A program made the translations under genes and the position numbers. The notes beneath the pieces are model-generated. The model saw nothing but the letters and a program-made list of their open reading frames with translations, ran no database searches and was not told the DNA's origin. From Mytilus galloprovincialis (Eukaryota; Mollusca; Bivalvia; Mytilida; Mytilidae): a stretch of 64,000 bases of DNA. Position 1 is the stretch's first letter; each line of letters opens with the position of its first letter. Location: the NCBI RefSeq assembly GCF_965363235.1, contig NC_134844.1, positions 15,978,646-16,042,645 on the forward strand. The letters run 5' to 3'. Below are positions 11,401 to 21,000 of this stretch, in pieces.

Positions 11401-12153
11401 AAGTACAAGTGTGATGAATTCAATTTGTCACTGCATCGGTTTTGATAAGATTAAAGGATAAAATCGGGTATTCTTGCTATAAACACATCGACTGTTCTTT
11501 ATTGATAAATCATTGTTGATAATCCGTCAAATTATAATTATTTACTTAGGAACATGAAAAGAAGACTAGATAAATAAATAATTAATCTAGATAAGTTGAT
11601 GATTTGCAAAATTCATTTAGAAAATAAGTGTAATTTATTTAAACAAACTTATGACTATCCTAAGACCATCGTGTAGTCCTATTAACTTAATGACCAACTT
11701 TAAGAGATGTCTTATTTTAGGGCCACTTTGTGAAACCCACTTAGGACTAAGATATGTCGTAAGACCATCCTAAGACATGTCTTAGTCCTAAGACATCCTC
11801 GTGAAACTGGCCCCTGTGACATAATATATTTCGCATGTTTAGTGTACCATTCGAAGATTTGACTATGTTTTACTTGATTGTTTTAATATAATTTGTAAAC
11901 AAAATGTTGAGTTATGTTTGATTTATTCTCTGTTCAGCCATAATCTAACATCAAGTATCCGGTTTATTGAATAGAAACGAAGTACTGGCAGTACAACACT
12001 TTCCGGAAGATGTCAACATTGACCCCTTTCTGTTATACTGTAATTATAGTGTATGAAGTAGTAGGTTTTCTCTTTTGCGATAAAACAATAAAACAAATCT
12101 TTATTACTTAACTCACCTATGACGAAAAGAAAGACTAAAATCTCATTGAACAT
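2201..12153 (-). CDS. CYYR1/Shisa-like small membrane protein, whole gene span (4 exons, 180 aa)
   Basis: Exons on the minus strand are 12117-12153, 8247-8367, 4798-4979 and 2201-2403. All have AG/GT borders and compatible phases (1, 2, 1). The predicted protein has a signal-peptide start (MFNEILVFLFVI), then a short ectodomain with six cysteines and many tyrosines, then a transmembrane segment of about 25 residues (GIAGLIIGVLVTGAIF onward), then CIKGGC, and a proline/tyrosine/glutamine-rich cytoplasmic tail. This architecture is that of the cysteine- and tyrosine-rich / Shisa-like family, thought to act as membrane adaptors; the exact function is unknown. An extra 51-nt in-frame mini-exon at 4697-4747 would give 197 aa. 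A possible polyadenylation signal (AATAAA on the minus strand) is at 1843-1848. A paralogue starts just downstream at 1192. Family placement is by composition and layout, not by alignment. Confidence 0.7.
2404..4696 (-). other. Intron of the CYYR1-like gene
   Basis: It holds scraps of mussel repeats: 2440-2515 (GTGACCTATAGTTATTAAC and GTTTCATTGGCAATTAT, family C) and 2820-2920 (CACGGAGCCTCGGCTCACAG, also partly at 22360-22380). The remainder is AT-rich sequence in which I see nothing. The open frames at 4428-4670 have no recognisable content. Confidence 0.5.
4697..4747 (-). CDS. Duplicated mini-exon 3b of the CYYR1-like gene
   Basis: This is a copy of the 3' end of exon 3 (4798-4848) lying about 100 bp downstream. 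With the acceptor ACAACAACAG it reads G|TDIGTHVAVTNTSHNTG and ends in a GTAAAA donor. It is exactly 51 nt and phase 1 to phase 1, so it can be included or skipped without changing the frame. In exon 3 the parallel text is GVGTHVAVTNTSHNPG. The duplicate has diverged (for example a synonymous GTA/GTG valine). Whether it is spliced in is unknown. Confidence 0.5.
4798..4979 (-). CDS. CYYR1/Shisa-like gene, exon 3 (transmembrane segment)
   Basis: Acceptor TTTTCACAG, 182 nt, donor GTAATT. It encodes ISGGGIAGLIIG, then a run of V/I/G/A/F forming one membrane helix, then CIKGGCNKGRPGR as the positively charged cytoplasmic border, then a Thr/Gly/Asn stretch. Incoming phase 2 and outgoing phase 1 fit exons 2 and 4. 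Confidence 0.8.
5235..5640 (+). repeat. Mussel interspersed repeat, family D
   Basis: A block I recognise as a common mussel dispersed repeat, with markers such as GAGAACTACGACACAACAG, GGCATGCCAAACCTGCTGC and AAACACACGAATAATAGC. It has no coding function. Confidence 0.55.
6680..7168 (-). mobile_element. Retroelement remnant: C-terminal piece of a reverse-transcriptase-type protein
   Basis: A 123-residue minus-strand frame (7168-6797) contains TKIYDKRDDFNFPIVNLPFL, then CSNIPAAPAYGVYVSQLIRY, then a GRHHELIGHYDKSVS stretch. This text is typical of the C-terminal end of reverse-transcriptase open frames that are abundant in bivalve, coral and amphioxus genomes. The frame starts without the upstream polymerase core, so it is a truncated, dead copy. 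The downstream GGAAGGGTAAGCA stretch near 6720 often accompanies it in mussel sequences. I cannot assign the retroelement clade from this piece. Confidence 0.65.
7680..8110 (+). repeat. Mussel interspersed repeat, family C
   Basis: It begins GGTATGATTGGAAATGAGAA and continues with a GGTCACCGTTCGGTGG variant, ACCACACTATAAAAATCAG and CAGAGAAAAACATGACCTT. This is the same family as the fuller copies at 10375-11015 and (inverted) 13010-13455. It has degraded over time. Confidence 0.65.
8247..8367 (-). CDS. CYYR1/Shisa-like gene, exon 2 (Cys/Tyr-rich ectodomain)
   Basis: Acceptor TTTTGAAG, 121 nt, strong GTAAGT donor. With the G carried from exon 1 it reads DEILCAKCYTHSHTSYYG, then TYCSGYCSGLHGSQYC, and ends in NENHA plus two bases. 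Six cysteines and six tyrosines in about 40 residues define the family-type ectodomain. Splicing to exon 3 gives HAISGGG in frame. Confidence 0.75.
9218..9695. mobile_element. Foldback (MITE-like) element
   Basis: The ends are inverted copies: CGTCGCTGGGCTTCTAAAAT near 9229 and its reverse complement ATTTTAGAAGCCCAGCGACG near 9658. A second inner inverted pair (GCTTCCAAAATGTTGTATG / CATACGACATTTTGGAAGC) sits at about 9408 and 9568. There is no transposase frame; the 124-aa frame inside it is not recognisable. It is probably a non-autonomous DNA element. Confidence 0.6.
10310..11230. repeat. Degenerate tandem repeat with GTGAATCTCAGGTGA-type unit
   Basis: Units of roughly 60-66 bp, built on TTCACTTTAATTCACTTGAA and GTGAATCTCAGGTGA, occur at 11015-11230. 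A partial unit at 10310-10370 lies left of the family-C repeat, which therefore inserted into the array. This array has no visible link to an exon. Confidence 0.5.
10375..11015 (+). repeat. Mussel interspersed repeat, family C (fullest copy)
   Basis: It runs from GAAGATGAGGTATGATCGCC through GAGACAACTCTCCACAAGAG and GTCACCGTACGGCCTTCAAC to ATCCGTACACATCC and CAGTCAGAGAAAAAC. Other copies or fragments are at 2440-2515, 7680-8110, 13010-13455, 18243-18280, 21080-21155, 22255-22300, 24565-24635, 34170-34640, 40190-40425, 45905-46020, 46850-47115 and 52040-52610. It is non-coding and very common in Mytilus. Confidence 0.7.
11715..11818. mobile_element. Short inverted-repeat element
   Basis: The ends GGGCCACTTTGTGAAACCCA and GTGAAACTGGCCC are inverted partners. 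The body carries alternating CTTAGGACTAAGA and CCTAAGACATG palindromes. This matches a small, abundant bivalve MITE type. Confidence 0.5.
12117..12153 (-). CDS. CYYR1/Shisa-like gene, exon 1 (signal peptide)
   Basis: ATG at 12153, MFNEILVFLFVI plus G, then a GTGAGT donor at 12116. The start is chosen because it is the only in-frame ATG, it opens a hydrophobic signal sequence, and the same exon structure is kept in the paralogue at 1156-1192. The hydrophobic core is short, so the signal peptide must continue into exon 2 or be weak. Confidence 0.65.
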
Positions 12154-12265
12154 TATCAGTCTAATTATTATATGTGGAAGTGCATGCAATTAATTCTAAC
12201 TGGAATTCAATACCACTACTTGGAAACTGCATAAATAATAACAGTGACGTATTAATCAAACAATT
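12154..12265 (-). promoter_or_regulatory. Promoter/5'UTR region of the CYYR1-like gene
   Basis: Upstream of the start codon this region is conserved with 1193-1300 in front of the paralogue, including the plus-strand motif ATAAATAATAAC and ACTTGGAAACTGC. No definite TATA box or initiator can be fixed. Confidence 0.35.
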
Positions 12266-13009
12266 AAGCATTCAAACATTACTGTTAAAATGATACATTT
12301 GTAAAAAGTTTCAATTGTATATGAAAATATTGGACCTGCACGGTAAAATCAATTATGAATTCAATTTCACTTTTATTTTGCATTATAGAATTTCTCATCT
12401 GGCAGATCGCCTACAGATACACGTATAAAGCAAATAAAATTATATCTGGATGAAATATGATCCGGCGGCAAAATATGTTACAGTAGTTGTTGTTATTTTT
12501 TTTAATCCGGAGGAAAATATTTCACTATGATATATTATCCATTGACGTGAAATTCTATCTGGAAAGGTAAAACATAGAATAGTTAATAAAAAAAAAACTT
12601 CATCATTGCAAATACTACGGAATATTAAGAGTGTATCTGAATATAAGCTAAATTAGTAAATAAAAAAACAAATAAATTGGAAATAATTTCAAAGATTATA
12701 ATTGAAAATAATATCCTGACAATCTCATTAAAATATAGATCTCTGATTACGTTATACTACATATGAGCTATGAGTATACCGTAACCATAGATCTATATTT
12801 TAATTAGATTGATATCCTGAAATATTAAAGTAAATATCATTCTTTTCAAAAGACAATTATCATGAAACATATGAAACTAAACCAGAAGTGATTTCACAGA
12901 TCTTAATTGTGAAATAATATCATGATCAATTTAATATATAAAATAAGGTAAGTGAAATGCAGGTATCTCAGATCTGTTCATTGCGTCTTTTTTTTGTCGG
13001 GATGTATAA

Positions 13010-13455
13010 GTACCCGGCTACGTCCACTTTTATTTTTGTCCATCTGATGAGTTGAGCCTTTTTCAACTGATTTTTATAGTTCGTTCTTGTGTTGAACTGT
13101 TATACCACTGTCCCAAGTTAGGGGGAGGGTTGGGATCCCGCTAACATGTTTAACCCCGCCACATAATTTATGTATGTGCCTGTCCCAAGTCAGGAGCCTG
13201 TAATTCAGTGGTTGTCGTTTGTTTATGGGTTACATATTTGTTTTTCGTTCATTTTTTTTACATAAATAAGGCCGTTAGTTTTCTCGTTTGAATTGTTTTA
13301 CATTGTCTTATCGGGGCCTATTATAGCTGACTATGCGGTATGGCCTTTGCTCATTGTTGAAGGCCGTACGGTGACCTATAGTTGTTAATGTCTGTGTCAT
13401 TTTGGTCTTTTGTGGATAGTTGTCTCATTGGCAATCATACCACGTCTTCTTTTTT
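13010..13455 (-). repeat. Mussel interspersed repeat, family C (inverted copy)
   Basis: It reads as the reverse complement of 10375-10830, for example TTCAACTGATTTTTATAGTT and GAAGGCCGTACGGTGACC. It ends CATACCACGTCTTC. Confidence 0.7.
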
Positions 13456-14176
13456 TTACATGTACCATTGAGTTGTTTTCAGATCTCAGTACAAAAAAGG
13501 GTAAAGGTAGAAACATAGTTGCATAACTAAAGTAAGCAGTAATGTCCCTATTCAAATGCATTGGTCGTCCGTACCCCCCTTCCCCCCTTGTGGACCCACC
13601 ACTGGATCTGCATAGCTGAACGATGTGACATCTACAAAAATTCTGTATAGAAAAAAAAAGTGTTTCCACAATATCATTTATGTAAATTATAGGAAGCAAG
13701 GGTCTGAGGACAGAGATGAAGTTGTTGATAATGTGGAAACCAGATGAATCATAGCATAACATTACATAAGAACAAAGCGTGAAAATTTCAACAGCTGGAT
13801 AGTATTTACCTGTGAAATATTTTCTAACTTATTAAATCATGTTTTAAGTCATCTGTTTATATAAATAATATAAAAAAATAAGAATAAAGGAAGAATTTCA
13901 CTATGAAATATATTCCGGAATATAATATCTTTAAAATTTAAATGGCTCATAATTACTTCCCTTTGATTAATAAATTATGCAAATATGTTCTACCTTGGTA
14001 AAACATTTATCAATATGGTCAGTGTGAAGTCACTGATGTTTTTAAATTGAAATAAACAATTAATTTCCCCCTAGGCGATAATCTTAGAGTAATTTGTACT
14101 TATCTCATCTCCCAAGCCTTTCACATTTCGACCAATCACTATCTCATATATAAACATTGATAAACAAAGGGATGCC

Positions 14177-14194
14177 CCCCCCCCCCCCCCCCCC
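14177..14194 (+). repeat. Poly-C homopolymer followed by A/C-rich tract
   Basis: About 18 consecutive C residues are followed by AAACAAAAC repeats up to about 14265. The length of such a tract is likely to be polymorphic or an assembly estimate. Confidence 0.85.
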
Positions 14195-14726
14195 AAAGAA
14201 AAAAAACAAAACAAAACAAAACAAAACCCAAAACAAACCAACAACAACAAAAAAACAACAACAGGGGAATCTAGATGGAAATTAGAAAGTAAATTTCAAT
14301 TTAATGTCGGCATTTTTGGTATATGTTATGTATACGTGTATGTATATGATAACAGCTTAAACTGACTATGATAAAAGTCTTATTTTCATGAGTAGACAAA
14401 AAATGAAGAAAAGAGTATACAAAGTAAGCATATCAAACTTGATTTCTCTCCAAAGTCATTGCCCCTAGGCAATCTCCTCTTTGCTCAAGACTCCATTAAG
14501 TATGATTTACAATAACATTAACTACCAAATAAATAAATTTGGTGTATTAACTGTCTTCTGATTGGTTAAAATAATTAGTTTTATTTTCAATGTTGTCAAT
14601 TTTCATGGCGACACGCCCACTCTGACGTTGTGTATTCATACGCCAACATGTGTGTACGTTGTTATTGTTAATATAAATAATATAAAAAGTTCTTTGAGCA
14701 TTATTTTTGATAGAAATTTATTTATA

Positions 14727-14882
14727 ATGAATGGCAATAATTTATTTTGAATTTATTGAACCATAAAATTAATTTTTGACTCTTTACATTTTACATAATC
14801 CGCTTCGCGGATTATTCAATGTGAAGAGTCAAAAATTAATTTTATGGTTCAATAAATTCAAAATAAATAATAGCCATTCATT
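14727..14882. mobile_element. Near-perfect hairpin (foldback) of about 155 bp
   Basis: Two arms of about 70 bp pair almost perfectly around the centre AATCCGCTTCGCGGATT near 14801-14817. The left arm has TTTATTTTGAATTTATTGAA and the right arm its complement TTCAATAAATTCAAAATAAA. It is likely a small foldback transposon copy. Confidence 0.7.
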
Positions 14883-15499
14883 AAATAAAGCGAATTAAAG
14901 TCAGTGAAAGCCTCGGTGATAACAGCTGTTCATGGAAACTGTTAAGCACTAGTGATAAAAAAAATAGCTATATATAGTCAGATAGTTATGCAGAATTGAA
15001 GGGGCAACGATCCAGAAAAAAAAGAAGAAACATCAGCCGTATGAGAGGCAGCTCTGCAAATTAGAAGAGACTGAACAGCAAATGATACCCGCGGTCTTTC
15101 CCTTCATTAACATTTCAAGTCCATCTGAACTTATTATTTTATTTTATTTTAGACAAAAACTATATGTAGGACATTCTTCCTGAACATGCATGAAATTTTG
15201 CTACTGGACGTTAAACAACCACTACAATCAATCAATATATAGGACATAGTATAAAGCTGGCATTTAAGGTAGCGCCTTCCTCATATTAATCCTTATGTCA
15301 AGTTAGGTTTTGTACTGCATTTTATGCTGAACATATATATAAGTTATTTTTTTGTGAACGGAAACGGTATATCTACCGTTATGTCACAATTAAGACTATT
15401 TACCGGATTTGTTATCACATAAGCAACACGTACGCATACCCAACTACATTTGTATATATATATATCAGTCCTATTCAGGACGGATAACTCTGTCGATAA

Positions 15500-16415
15500 A
15501 TATTGTCGTGTATATGTTCCAGACCGTAATGAGTATTTGGACCGTACGCGTACGGTCTGGACCGTATGCGTACTTTTTCAAAATACTCATACGGTCTGAC
15601 TAATATTAAGAAGTTGGTGAAGTTTATTAAATACAATTGCATATAACAAATCAACATAACGTAACTCTCAAATTGTTATAAAAAAGTGCAATTGTAACTG
15701 AAATAAAAACTTTATATTTTAACTATTTAACAGATTCACGCTATTTAAATCTGTTAATCTCTTGTATAAAGTATGTCAATCAGTAATAGTTAACATGAAT
15801 TGAATAAGATCACTGAAATTGAAGATATCGGAAGTAAACATAATGTGAGAGAACAACTGTTTTCGAATATTTAGCAACTTTACCAAAAAATGTAAATGAA
15901 AAGGAAAATGCATAAACTGCAAACATTTAAATTTAAAAAAATTACGTTACTTGTGGAAGCAAGCGTCACCTTGGGTGAGAGTCCCAAAATATATAGGATT
16001 CAGATATACCCGTTTCAGAATCTAAAGGACTATGGGTAATTTCATTGTTCGTACCCCAAAATGAAAAAAACGTCACGTCATTGGTTGAATTTCCATTGTT
16101 TAGGACGATTTTAACCAATCACGACGTTTTGGTGTACACTTTTGAAAATATTACCCAGAATGCAGTAGATTCTAAAACGGCGAATTGTAATAATAACAAT
16201 TTGTAAAACTAAAAAAAAAAAGATTGTGATAAACGTTTGTTTAAATTTAACCCATATGATGACATGTATGGTTAGCTCGTATTGGAACATACGCGTATAC
16301 CCATACGGTCCGACCGTACGCGTATGGTCGGACCGTACGAGTATACGTATGTGGTCCGGACCGTACGCGTACGGTCCAAATACTCATATGGTCTGGAACA
16401 TATACAATGTTGTTG
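15500..16415. mobile_element. Inverted-repeat element with CGTACG-rich ends
   Basis: The left end (ATATGTTCCAGACCGTAATG, then TTTGGACCGTACGCGTACGG) is mirrored at the right end (CCGTACGCGTACGGTCCAAA, then CATATGGTCTGGAACATAT). Both subterminal zones repeat CCGTACGCGTAYGGTC palindromes. The body holds a second inverted pair at 16012-16180 (TCTAAAGGACTATGGGTAAT / TTACCCAGAATGCAGTAGA). No transposase is visible. Confidence 0.55.
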
Positions 16416-17514
16416 GTTGAAATCAGAGCAATTGTATACTATAGTATATGTCTATGTTGAAATGTATACAAAAACAATTTTTTTTCTTCACAAGGTTAAC
16501 TTTATATCAATTTATTGAATGCCTTGATTTTCCTTAAAATATTAAATTTTAAAAAAAAATAATAAAATCATATTCAATGAATCTCGTTTAATGTTTCTAC
16601 TAAATAAAACAAATCCATTTAAATTAAAATTTGAATCAAAATATTTCTTTAAAATATATAATTATAGAAACATAAATAATAATTTGATTATCTTTCAAAG
16701 CAAAAAATATTTTTTTAAAGAAATTGTTTTATAATGTTCATATTTTCTTAAAATTTATTATGAGACATTCTTCTTCTGATTTGACACGGGGAAGAGAAGA
16801 TATATTTGTATGAAAACTTTTGTATATCACAAAATTCAAACTCTGGTAATACATGTATACACAGGATGTTTAATGTCACCTGGTTGCTTTTGGTTTGCAC
16901 GTCTACCTGACACTATATAAAATATATTTCTAAAAAAAAGATAAATTATACAGAAAACAGGAAAAACGCCTTTAAAAAAGCAGAGAAAATTTTATTTTTA
17001 ACTTTTCTCTGGTAACAGTATATCTTGGATATCTGTCAAAATAAAATGTTCCCGAAATATCACCAAAGAATATAACAGAAACATTAGAGATTCTACATGA
17101 AAAATTAAATTTAGTATTTTTCGCCAGATATACGTTTGAATATACTTAATCGATTTGCAAAATTTTACTTTCATTAACAGAATTTCTTAATTTGTTGTAC
17201 AAGTAGACATGGGTATCGGTACATTTAATAGCATTGAGTTAACGGAGAAATAACGAGAAAAAGTAATGTTTTTACGATTCTCATTTGACAGAACTTAATG
17301 AAAAATTAAACTGTTAGGACCAACATTGTTTGATAGAAATATGTTTGAATATCAAGGATTGATTTGCAAAAGTTAGAAAAAGGGTCAGGTTAATGAGAAA
17401 ATTAAACTTTATTGAAGCACCTATGTATTTTATATCTGGCAATATAATACAAAATGGCGGCTAGTATACGTCACAAAAGTCACGTGATGTCCGACTTAGT
17501 TGAATATGACGGCT

Positions 17515-17740
17515 GCCACATGTGGAGCAGGATTTGCTTACCCTTCCGGAGTACCTGCCGCAGATCACCCCTAGTTTTTGGTGGGGTTCGTGTTGTTTAT
17601 TCTTTAGTTTTCTATGTTGTGTCATGTGTATTGTTTGTCTGTTTGTCCTTTTTCCATTTTTAGCCATGGTGTTGTCAGTTTATTTTCGATTTATGAGTTT
17701 GACTGTCCCTCTGGTGTCTTTCAATTTGTCCCTCTTTTAG
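17515..17740 (+). repeat. Mussel interspersed repeat, family A
   Basis: A second copy of the repeat at 1-235. It ends about 240 bp upstream of the ORC2 start codon, so it may lie in or next to the ORC2 promoter. The overlapping frames between 17454 and 17826 are shadows of this repeat. Confidence 0.7.
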
Positions 17741-17965
17741 TAGGTTGGATAGGAAAATCGCAGATTGAGTTATGCACTAATATTTCTAGTATTATTGTCT
17801 TCAAATTTCGTGATAAAAAGTTATAACTTTTATCAAACACTTAATTGACTTAATATGTTTAGACGCTTTACATCTTTTTTCGTCACGTTAAAGAACGAAC
17901 CCGGAACATTTGTTAGGTTTTTATACTTTTTCCATTTGTGCCACTTTATTTTGAAGAGCTATTTT

Positions 17966-17973
17966 GCGGGAAA
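17966..17973 (+). promoter_or_regulatory. E2F-type site next to the ORC2 start codon
   Basis: GCGGGAAA inside TTTTGCGGGAAAG is a consensus E2F half-site, 8 nt before the ATG. Replication-initiation genes are commonly E2F-regulated, so the site fits the gene. A single 8-mer this close to the ATG could be chance. Confidence 0.4.
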
Positions 17974-17981
17974 GAAGAAAA

Positions 17982-18084
17982 ATGAACAGTCGTCCACGAA
18001 GAAAATGTGTATCTGTCAGTTTTGTTGCAGACGAAGACGTTATTCAGCATATAGTAGACGCACATGAAAAGTCTTCCAAAAAAG
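17982..18084 (+). CDS. ORC2: ORC2 exon 1 (aa 1-34)
   Basis: Starts [20 protein letters not shown], then [14 protein letters not shown], and ends phase 1 before a GTGAAG donor. The [14 protein letters not shown] segment corresponds to the conserved N-terminal strand/helix motif of animal ORC2. Confidence 0.85.
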
Positions 18085-21000
18085 GTGAAGATTTTTTTGG
18101 GGTCATGCTGTCCATACATGTATACATTGTCATTGTAGTCACGGGGATGAAAACAATCTATCACAGAAATTTATTAGGGTTCAGATATTATGGGAGATCG
18201 CATGATTTGTCACAAATTGTCCACTATATTTATATTAAGATTAGAAGATATGGTATGATAGCCAATTAGACGACTATCCACCAAAGTTAAAATAAAGTGG
18301 ATCTAAACAAATTTACAGCCTAGGCAAGCCAACCCTCTCCATGCTCTACATCTATAGTCGCTGTCAGCTGAAATTTGTAGCGGCTATCGGTATAAATAAT
18401 CTTAACTATCAACCACATTCACTCGTGATATAGTTTTTCACATTTCATTCATAAATCCCAAAAAGAAAAACCACTACTGACCTACCTTTAAAGTGATTGA
18501 ACTGTGATAATCCTGACTTTCACATTTTCCAAGACGATTTTGAATGGTGGAATCAGCCATTTTTTTAACCGGAAGTGTTTCTGTGGAGTTCAAGTTCAGG
18601 AAATAAGCATAAAGCGCTGGAAACTTTATCACATCAATGACAAGAATATTACAGGAAACTCCAAAGTGACACATGTCACATGTAAACAAGGATCCTCATA
18701 GAAACGAAGATGGCGGAATTACAATGGAAAACATTCTGGAAAATGTGAAGGTCAGGATTATTACAGTGCAATCACTTAAAAGGTAGGTCAGTAGTGGTTT
18801 TTCTTTTGACGATTTATGAATGGAATGCGAAAAACTTTATCTCGAGTGCCAACACGATTGATAGATTAGATTATTTTTACCGATAACCACTACAAATTTC
18901 AGCTGACCACGACTATACATCCTACGACGATCCATGTACCTAATCGCTATTTCTCCGCCATTACTGGATATCACATAGGTTCCCGTAAAATTATGACGTC
19001 AGAAAACAAACTAACTGATGCCACAATGGAATAGTGATTGTTGTATGATGTCAAAAGTTCAATTGGCCGGGTCAGCCGGGAATAGCGATAAAGTGTATTA
19101 GCACATTGATGACTATATGTTGGCGCATCGCAAAAAAGGCACTTATTTAAAGATAACAACTTTAAGCTACATGTAGCAATAATGAAAAATAATTTTGTGC
19201 AAAAATAAAAATAAACACATTTACATATGTATATGCAGGTATTTACAAACAGGGTAGTATTTAAATATACTGAATTTGGATCAATATTATAAACTTATAA
19301 TCTATAGCATCATATATTATAATCTATACCATTATATATTATATTATATATTATAATATATTATATTATATATTATAAACTTTACAGCTTTCAACAATAA
19401 GACAAACCCATACAGTATACAGGCTGCATATTTATCTTACTCATTTGTGAGAAAAGGCTGTATATGAGTTACAGCAAATAGAAATGCAACTAGATTTATT
19501 GAACGACAAATAAATTATAAATGGAAAAACTTTTGTTTAACAGTGTGGGAACAAACCTTCAACATGGTGTTTATACCTGTATAGATGGATAATCCTTCTA
19601 TAGAGCGGCGTTTTACATTTCTGGAATTGGCATTACTATTCCGGGGGAAAATACTTTTCCGTGAAAAAAAGTCTACTTTTCATCTTTTCTGGAAATAAAT
19701 ATCTCACTTTTCGGGGAAAATAATTTTCAAGAATGCCATGCAGAATTAATAACAAATGTACATTCTATATGGCTATAATCTATAGCATTATATATTTGTC
19801 ATTTATTGCACTTTACTAAAAAATTGGCATGCCCAGTTTTTCTGCTAAAGTGACAGAACTTGTAATCTTTTGTGTACCTATCTGAACATCTGATCAACAA
19901 CAAAAGGGACAGTCAACCTTTAAATTTTATGTTAAATCCTACAATCATGACAATAGAAATTCTGTTCATTGAGGCATAACTGAGTGGAATTTACCTGATC
20001 ATCACAGCTTTCAATTATGATAAACAATAGCTTGTATACTCAGTCAGTAAAGCAGTAAACGGGCCATATGCATATTAAATTAAGTTCATCAATTGGTGCA
20101 TCAAATGTTGCAGGTTACTGCCATAATAAGTAGAAAATGCTATTTTGGCCTATTTTGCTTTAAATCGAGTCTAAAAAAAAATATTCCTTTATAGAAGGAT
20201 AATTTTATCTCTTTACAGAAGGATTATCCCTCTATCATGTCTATACAGGTATAAACACCATATATAGAGGGTTTGTTCCCAACCTGTTTAATAAGATTGT
20301 GTGGAAATATTGTGTAAAGAGTGGGAATGTCAAAACTGTCAACGGTATCAAAAGGATCATCAAACATGTCAAAAGCATGTAATTTATCTAAAACATTCAA
20401 AGTTTTTTTTCTCTCCAAAAATGGTAAAGTCCACTATATTTATACATTGTATGTTCATCACAAAAATTATGATCAGTTCTTTGGTAACAAGTCAATTTGT
20501 ACCTTGGCATTTTGTACCTCTGCCATTTCATACCAAAAATCACATTTCGTTCTTAACTTTTACCATTTCATACCCATGATCAAAATCATTTTGTACCATA
20601 TGGACCAATAGACCACTTTTGAGTTTGTCTGTCTCCAGAAAAAACTCGTCAATTATGCACGCCTTTCTGACATCATTTATCAGATAGAGGGGATTGCCTG
20701 TATCCCTGCACTATTAACGTTCATCAAGCGTCTTGGTGATCATCATTGTGCAGGATAAACTAGAAATAATGTTTGTATTTTAAGTACTTAATCTCAATTC
20801 CCTAATGACAGCAGTGCTGATTGTCAATTATGAGATTTTAATTTGCTGAAAAATTTGTGCAATATAGCAATGTAGTTTTTAACCACTCACTCAACATTGG
20901 AATGGAAGTGATGATACCCCTCAACGCATGAATGATGTTCACTAAAACCAAAGTTTTTGACGGATATGCATCATTTGTGCATGGAACTAAAAAAAATTGT

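Larger units (their letters stand above)
8368..12116 (-). other. Intron 1 of the CYYR1-like gene
   Basis: It contains a foldback element (9218-9695), a full family-C repeat (10375-11015), a degenerate tandem array of a GTGAATCTC-type unit (10310-11230, split by that repeat) and a small inverted-repeat element (11715-11818). Other parts show only AT-rich sequence and a family-B fragment at 9110-9215. Confidence 0.5.
12266..17514. other. Intergenic region between CYYR1-like and ORC2 genes
   Basis: No exon can be supported here. It contains a weak foldback at 12705-12830 (AATATCCTGA... with its inverted partner near 12815), a family-C repeat (13010-13455), a poly-C tract (14177-14194), a long hairpin (14727-14882), an inverted-repeat element (15500-16415) and diverged duplicated AT-rich text at about 16970-17140 and 17230-17400. 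The 121-aa frame at 13397-13762 overlaps repeat sequence. Confidence 0.5.

Noticed and set aside
13397..13762. 121-codon minus-strand frame
   Set aside because: It overlaps the end of a mussel dispersed repeat and resembles no protein family.
18486..18560. A possible alternative first exon of ORC2 or a neighbouring gene
   Set aside because: The 25-codon frame is on the minus strand, and I find no downstream exon for it to splice to. It is kept only as part of the palindrome entry.
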